From Archivesica marissinica (lineage: Eukaryota; Mollusca; Bivalvia; Venerida; Vesicomyidae), in contig CM026403.1 of assembly GCA_014843695.1 (NCBI GenBank), forward strand, positions 4,917,281 through 4,981,280: a stretch of 64,000 bases of DNA, in the 5' to 3' direction. Each line of letters begins with the position of its first letter. The stretch's first letter is position 1. The notes beneath the pieces are model-generated. The model was not told the DNA's origin, did not search any database, and saw nothing but the letters and a program-made list of their open reading frames with translations. The position numbers and the translations under genes are program-made. Of the stretch, positions 50,401 through 58,700 are shown piece by piece.

Positions 50401-52070
50401 GGTATGTGAATATCATGTCCTATGAGATACACAACTAAATATCAATGTGGGTTTGTCACGATGATGTCCTATCAGACAGACAGCTAAATGTCAATATGGG
50501 TAGGTCACGATGATGTCCTATGATACACGACAACTAAATATCAATGTGGGTTTGTCACGATGATGTTCTATTAGACAGACAGCTAAATGTCAATGTGGGT
50601 TTGTCACGATCATGTCCTATGAGATACACAGCTAAATATCAATGCGGGTATGTCACGATCATGTCCTATGAGATACACAGCTAAATATCAATGTGGGTTT
50701 GTCACGATCATGTCCTATGAGACCGACAGCTAAATATCAATGCGGGTTTGTCACGATCATGTCCTATGAGATACACAGCTAAATATCAATGTGGGTTTGT
50801 CACGATCATGTCCTATCAGACAGACAGTTAAGTGTCAATATGGGTAGGTCACGATGATCTTCCTCGAACCAGGTATGACATACTACAGCAATACTGCTGT
50901 ATGATATTAATTTATAAAATATAGTTTGTTTCTTTCAATATTTGCTGTTTGTGAACTTTGATGCAGATATTACATAAACTGTGGAAGTCGTGATAGCGCA
51001 GTCGAATGCGGTTCGCTTCAGGTGCGAACGGTCCGTTACGATTGTCCCCTTAGGCAAGGCATTTAAATACCACGGTGCCTCTACTCTCTCCCTCTTGGCG
51101 ATGGATTCCACCAGGAATGAGGTCTCGAGAGTGATTAATATAAGTTGTAAGAACCTTTTTCGCAATCGAGCTAAAATAAATTTGTATAAAACTAAAATTA
51201 CATCAACTGTGAAAATAATTACAAATAGTTTATACAAATTTATTTTAGCTCGATTGCGAAACAAGTTCTTTCAACTTATATTAATCACTGTTGAGACCTC
51301 ATTCCTGATGTAATCCATCGCCACGAGGGAGAAGAGGCAACGTGGAATTTAAATGCCTTGCCTAAGGGCACAATCGTAACGGCTCCAGCGGGGCTCGAAC
51401 TCCGGACCTTTCGCATATGAACCGAACGCGCATCCACTGCGCTATCACGACTTCCACAAATTACAAATAATAACATAAATACTAACAATTGTTCTTTTAC
51501 GATTTGTGTTTTTCAGCGAAGTTATCTGGTGAAGAAACGACTACTAGATTTGGAACTCATGATACAGATTAGACTTAACACTGCGCATTCGGAAAATAGA
51601 AACTGTAACATAGAAGCTGGTTTTGTAAGAGATGATCTCACGAATGACGCAGCAGAATCACAAGAAGACGACACTGTTGAGAGTAAACCTTACTGTGAGA
51701 GAAATACATCACATGTAACATCTGAGGCGTGCACGAACGATCACACGAAACACACACTCAATGGTCAAATAACTAATAGTTGTTTTACATTCTCGGGAAA
51801 TGAACAGAACAATGGAATAGCGAAATCGGTAGACACAGTGGAGGAGGTTAGAGCTGAAATAATGACTAACACTATAAATGACATGGAGAAAGCCGTACAG
51901 GGAATGCTTGCCTTTGCAAAATGTGTTCCAGGTTTTGATTATCTGCCGATAGAAGATCAGGCGTCTTTACTAAAAGGTATATTGTTTATTATGAATCTTC
52001 CTTTCATGGACAACAGTTGTATGCTATACTGTCTATGCCAAAGAGTCATTCAGATGTACATCAACTTTGT

Positions 52071-52106
<36 letters not shown>

Positions 52107-52496
52107 GACTTTATTGTACGAGATAACTCTTTCATGGACAACAGTTGTATGTTATATTGCCTATCCTGGAGAGTCATTCAGATTTACATCAAATGATAGG
52201 ACTATTAGTTAAAAACTGCATATTGTAATTATATAGTATTGTTAAAGCTGAAAAGTAGAGAATATATATATGTATATGTATATATAATATTCGAATAATA
52301 ATAATAAAGACTATCTTACGAGAGAACACGTTTAACAAAAGTTAATCTACCCAAGTTGGAAATATTCCATAATATCTTATGTTTATTCAGGTTCTTCCAT
52401 TTGGAATTCTCTACCTCATATATTCAAAATTCCAACTCACTCAATATCTTTAAACCTCGATATTTAAGATGGAATAAGCCAACAGAAACATAGAAA

Positions 52497-52540
<44 letters not shown>

Positions 52541-52678
52541 TGAGCTTCCACGTATAGCTGAACACTGTACATATATGTTTCTTTAATTAATATGTTTTCT
52601 ATGTCATTGTATATATGTTGAGGGCCTTATTTGTATTAGCCATGTGTTATGTAAGCTCCCTCGTAAAATAAAGACTTA

Positions 52679-52717
<39 letters not shown>

Positions 52718-55700
52718 CTACAATGAGGCTCAACATATATACAAATCAAAAGATAGGAATATTTAGTGAAACACTGCACAATGGAATTATTGTATTCATT
52801 ATGCTGTTTCTTGTTTGAATTTGTTGAGACAAATGTTGATCTTGTATATGGTTTAGAAATAACTGAACGCATCCGTGTTCCACTTTATATTATGCTAAGT
52901 TTATGCAAATTCCTTTTAGATTGATTGTGAAGCAAGTTCGTAGATATCACAATACTTTATTCGATCTAGAGACCCCATGGACCCCGGTGGAATCTTTCGC
53001 CATTATGGAGATAGAATAATTAAGTTATTTATAGCGTTTTGCTCAAGGACAGCACCGTAGGTCTAGCAGTGTTCGAACTCGCACCCCTCGGTTCTGTGGC
53101 GGACACCGAATCCAGTGTACCACGGTGGCTCAGTACGGTATGTTAGTTGGATGCACAAGTGGTACTTACGCATCCGACTAACATACCGTACTTCTGATCA
53201 CGACTGGTTATAGCGTACCACTTGCCCATCCAACTAACATACCGTACTTCTTGATCATGACGGGCTATAGCGTACCACTTGCGCATCAAGCTAACATGCT
53301 GTACTTCTTGATCACGACGGGCTATAGCGTACCACTTGCCCATCCGACTAACATACCGTACTTCTTGATCATGGCGGGTTATAGCGTACCACTTGCCCAT
53401 CCGACTAACATACCGTACTTCTTGATCATGGCGGGTTATAGCGTACCACTTGCCCATCCAACTAACATACCGTACTTCTTGATCATGACGGGTTATAGCG
53501 TACCCCTGGCGCATCAAGCTAACATGCTGTACTTCTTGATCACGACGGGCTATAGCGTACCACTTGCCCATCCGACTAACATACCGTACTTCTTGATCAT
53601 GGCGGGTTATAGCGTACCACTTGCCCATCCAACTAACATACCGTACTTCTTGATCACGACGGGTTATAGCGTACCATTTACGCATCAAACTAGCATACCG
53701 TACTTCTTGATCATGGCGGATTATAGCGTATCACTTGCCCATCCAACTAACATACCGTACTTCTTGATCACGACGGGCTATAGCGTACCATTTGCGCATC
53801 CTACTAACATACCGTACTTCTGATCATGGCGGGTTATAGCGTACCACTTGCGCATTCTACTAACATACCGTATTTCTTGATCATGGCGGGTTATAGCGTA
53901 CCACTTGCGCATCCGACTAACATACCGTACTTCTTGATCATGGCGGGTTATAGTGTACCACTTGCCCATCCAACAAACATACCGTACTTCTTGATCATGA
54001 CGGGTTATAGCGTACGACTTGCCCATCCAACAAACATACCGTACTTCGTGATCACGACGGGCTATAGCGTACCACTTGCGCATCAAACTAACATACTAAC
54101 ATACCGTACTTCTTGATCACGACGGGCTATAGCGTACCACTTGCCCATCCAACTAACATACCGTACTTCTTGATCATGGCGGGTTATAGCGTACCACTTT
54201 CGCATTCGACTACCATACTGTACCTCTTGATCACGACTGGCTATAGCGTACCACTTTCGCATTCGACTAACATACCGTACTTCTTGATCACGACGGACTA
54301 TAGCGTACCACTTTCGCATTCGACTAACATACCGTACTTCTTGATCACGACGGGCTATAGCGTACCATTTGCGCAACCTACTAACATACCGTACTTCTTG
54401 ATCACGACGGGCTATAGCGTACCACTTTCGCATTCGACTAACATACCGTACTTCTTGATCATGGCGGGTTATAGCGTACCACTTGCGCATCAAGCTAACA
54501 TGCTATACCACCTGGTATTAAAATGCTTCACAAGTCAGTCAATATAAATTAATTTGCAGTTACAATGTGCTATATAGTAGTACATGATTACGTGTTCAGG
54601 GCGTCGCTAATATGGGCAACCAGTAACGACGATAAATAACGTAAAACACACTACATGTTCAGATCTCGAGTACACATACACACCCTGCGACATAATGTGT
54701 TTGTGTTTGGGTAAATAATGAAACGAAACAGTTAATTGTGTTAATAATTAAACAAAAACAATTAAACATTTTTTGTTTTTATTCATTTTTTCCCCATTAT
54801 AACAATGAGTTACATATTTCTGACGTTCATAAAGCTGGTTTGTGTTTTATATGTTGCAGCATCTCGGTTAGATATATGGTACATTGGCCATATACGGTGC
54901 TTCAATGTAGAACTTCGTGTAGGTGCATGCGAATGGCAGTTCCACTGTGACGAATTAGCACAGGTATGTGTGTTTACGTTTATTTATCGTCGCTACCGGT
55001 TACCCATATGAGCGACGCCTCCTGAAGAGATTAGTTATTTTAGATTTTGGAGGATAGTGCATGATACAGACAGAGCCCCATTCCAGAATCTCCTCTGGTT
55101 CTTTTACGTGCACGGTGTAAAGCACTGACACGAGACCTCGGTTTAACGTCCCATCTGAAAGACTGTTAATTTTATTAGGGTCAGACGGAGGATCGAACCT
55201 GCGCAGGTAACGCGCATTTTTGTAATAAAAATTAAAACACTGTCGTGACGTCATACCTTTGTACCGTCCATTATTATTAATATTGGATTGCTTTCAAAAG
55301 GCCAGAGTATTAAATTTAATTGTATGCGTAAATGTATGAAATGGACACATTTAATTAGAACATCTTGTTATATATTAAGTGATTCTTTTAGGAAGAAATA
55401 ATCCTCAAACTGGTCCAATATGTAACATATTCACACTGTATTCGGCGTTACGCACGCGCCTCACACAGTCCAATACATGTATTTTACATATCTGTTTTTA
55501 ACATATATACATAAAATAAAAGCTCGGAGAGGGTTGTATCTAAACTTGTTGTCTATCCTCGTTGCTTAGTCACTCGTATACTGAGAATAATAGTGCAGAC
55601 ATCCGTATCAGAAACCATGTACAGCCAGCTTTTTTTTAAATTTAAGTTTATTTAACGTCGCTACCGGTTGCCCATTTCAGCGACGGAAAGTTGACATAAC

Positions 55701-58700
55701 AGCACCTTTCCTGGGCAGGCTCCAGCGGTTAACCAATACTTGGTGCACCAACCTCCGTAAGAAACTGCCATCTTTTTCATCTAAAGAGGCACTGTCTGAG
55801 TGGTCTCGAACCCGTGACCATCAGTGATGATAGGTTACAGTGGTATACCAGTAGGCGACCGTAACAATTCGACCACGGAGGCGGATTGCGATTAACATAT
55901 GTGTGTCTTACGTTTATTTATCGTCGCTACCGGTTATCCATATGAGCGACGCCCCTGAAGAGATTAGTCATTTTAGATTTTGGAGGATAGTGCACTAATA
56001 CAGACAGAGACCCTCTGGTTCTTCCATGTGCACGATGTAAAACACCGACACGAGACCTCGGTTTAACGTTCCATCTGTAAGACATTAATTTTATTAGGAT
56101 CAGACGGGGGATCGAACCTACGATCCCTGGATTACCAGTCTAGCGTGTTACCACTGGACTACAGATCCGTTTTAATATAGAATAAGGAAAGCTGGTTTGA
56201 TAGTGAGGTTGAACATATGATTCGATGTGATTTCAGGTTTGGGGAGATTCAGTGGTCGACCTTGCGTTTACCATGTCACGGGTAGCTCAAACTCTCGACC
56301 TGACCAAAGAAGAGACGGCCTGTCTGCGAGCTGTCTGTCTCACGTTCCCAGGTAAGTTAATGCTGATTCTGTCTCACGTTCCCAGGTAAGTTAATCCTGA
56401 TTTTGTCTCACGTTCCCAGGTAAGTTAATCCTGATTCTGTCTCACGTTCACAGGTAAGTTAATGCTGATTCTGTCTCACGTTCCCAGGTAAGTTAATCCT
56501 GATTTTGTCTCACGTTCCCAGGTAAGTTAATCCTGATTCTGTCTCACGTTCACAGGTAAGTTAATGCTGATTCTGTCTCACGTTCCCAGGTAAGTTAATC
56601 CTGATTTTGTCTCACGTTCCCAGGTAAGTTAATCCTGATTCTGTCTCACGTTCACAGGTAAGTTAATGCTGATTCTGTCTCACGTTCCCAGGTAAGTTAA
56701 TCCTGATTTTGTCTCACGTTCCCAGGTAAGTTAATCCTGATTCTGTCTCACGTTCACAGGTAAGTTAATGCTGATTCTGTCTCACGTTCCCAGGTAAGTA
56801 ATCCTGATTTGTCTCACGTTCCCAGGTAAGTTAATCCTGATTCTGTCTCACGTTCCCAGGTAAGTTAATGCTGATTTTGTCTCACATTCCCAGGTAAGTT
56901 AATCCTGATTCTGTCTCACGTTCCCAGGTAAGTTAATGCTGATTTTGTCTCACATTCCCAGGTAAGTTAATCCTGATTCTGTCTCACGTTCACAGGTAAG
57001 TTAATGCTGATTCTGTCTCACGTTCCCAGGTAAGTTAATGCTGATTCTGTCTCACGTTCCCAGGTAAGTTAATCCTGATTCTGTCTCACGTTCCAGGTAA
57101 GTTAATGCTGATTCTGTCTCACGTTCCCAGGTAAGTTAATCCTGATTCTGTCTCACGTTCCCAGGTAAGTTAATCCTGATTCTGTCTCACGTTCCCAGGT
57201 AAGTTAATCCTGATTCTGTCTCACGTTCCCAGGTAAGTTAATCCTGATTATGTCTCACGTTCCCAGGTAAGTTAATCCTGATTTTGTCTCACGTTCCCAG
57301 GTAAGTTAATGCTGATTCTGTCTCACGTTCCCAGGTAAGTTAATCCTGATTCTGTCTCACGTTCCCAGGTACGTTAATCCTGATTCTGTCTCACGTTCCC
57401 AGGTAAGTTAATCCTGATTTTGTCTCACGTTCCCAGGTAAGTTAATGCTGATTCTGTCTCACGTTCCCAGGTAAGTTAATGCTGATTCTGTCTCACGTTC
57501 CCAGGTAAGTTAATGTTGATTCTGTCTCACGTTCCCAGGTAAGTTAATCCTGATTTATACCGCAATATCCAACAACAAAATGTAGGGGAAGTCCCGGAAA
57601 GACCCGGAGTTCAAGCCCCGCTGTAGCTATTACGATTGTGCTCTCATGCAAGGCATGTACATTCCATATTGCCTCTTCTCTGGATTCCCTTAGGAATGGA
57701 GTCTCGACAGCGATTAATCTAACATTGTAAATTCTTGATTCGCAATCGAGTTAAATAAATTTGTATAAACTAACAAATTGCACATGGAAGAAAGAACATA
57801 GGTTATGCACGTGCTTGTCGATATTCTCACCATCACCGTGCACGTGCAATACCCGTGCTATATCGTATGTTTAGTACTAGGTCGGATGCTATACAGGTTT
57901 TCTCAAACTCAAGCTTAGGTGATTTAATTGGTTTCTGGGTTTTACTCTCAGTTAAACCAACCAGAAGTTTTAGCTCGAGTTTGAGATTGGAAGAGTGTTG
58001 TAACCTCCGGGTCAGGACGCATCGTTATGTACGAGAACAGAGAACATTATCTGGATCAAGTACACATCTTCTCTATACGCTAAGCAAAGATGAGTTTATT
58101 GATATTGAAGAGTACAAAGCTCTTGTAAAGGACTGAACTAGACCGTGTACGAACGATGTAGTTTTGTTTAAAGTCGCCACCGCATAAATGCATTTGGGCG
58201 ACTGTACTTTCTAAGTTGTTTATGTTGATTTCTCTCTAAGTTGTTTATGTTGACGAAGCTGTGAAGGCATCCTCGTTCTTCAGGGTGACAAGTCCTGGTT
58301 TCTCTGTAGGGCCACCCTCCTCACTGTTGGTCACCCCGCAGCAGCATTTATACGGATCTGACAGTTAGACATCTGGTCGTCGATTGTCACTCAAGGGAAC
58401 GTGGAAGCCATGACCATTGCCGCTCCCTCAGATCCGCCGTCTCGTCTATCCGCCGGAGAAGTAGACGAAATATCGAAAGCTCGAAAACGCCAGCGAAGAA
58501 AGAGTGTGGCAACCTGGGAGTAAAAACACTCTAGAAGAGGCGGTGGATCTGTCATGATGTGCCATAGCCATGGCCACACGTTAGATCCTATTCGCAAGAT
58601 CGACGACCAGAATATCCCAGAATCCTACGCTGCTGCTGCGGGATGTGCACCGGTCACGACGTGCACGTCGTGAGGAGATCGACCGGCACTAGACCGTGTT

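Noticed and set aside
45206..50866. CRISPR-like array of repeats and spacers
   Set aside because: Units are contiguous minisatellite repeats without unique spacers, in an intron of a eukaryotic gene.
53143..54547. 19-residue repeat frames on both strands
   Set aside because: Explained by the 57-bp minisatellite in a receptor intron.
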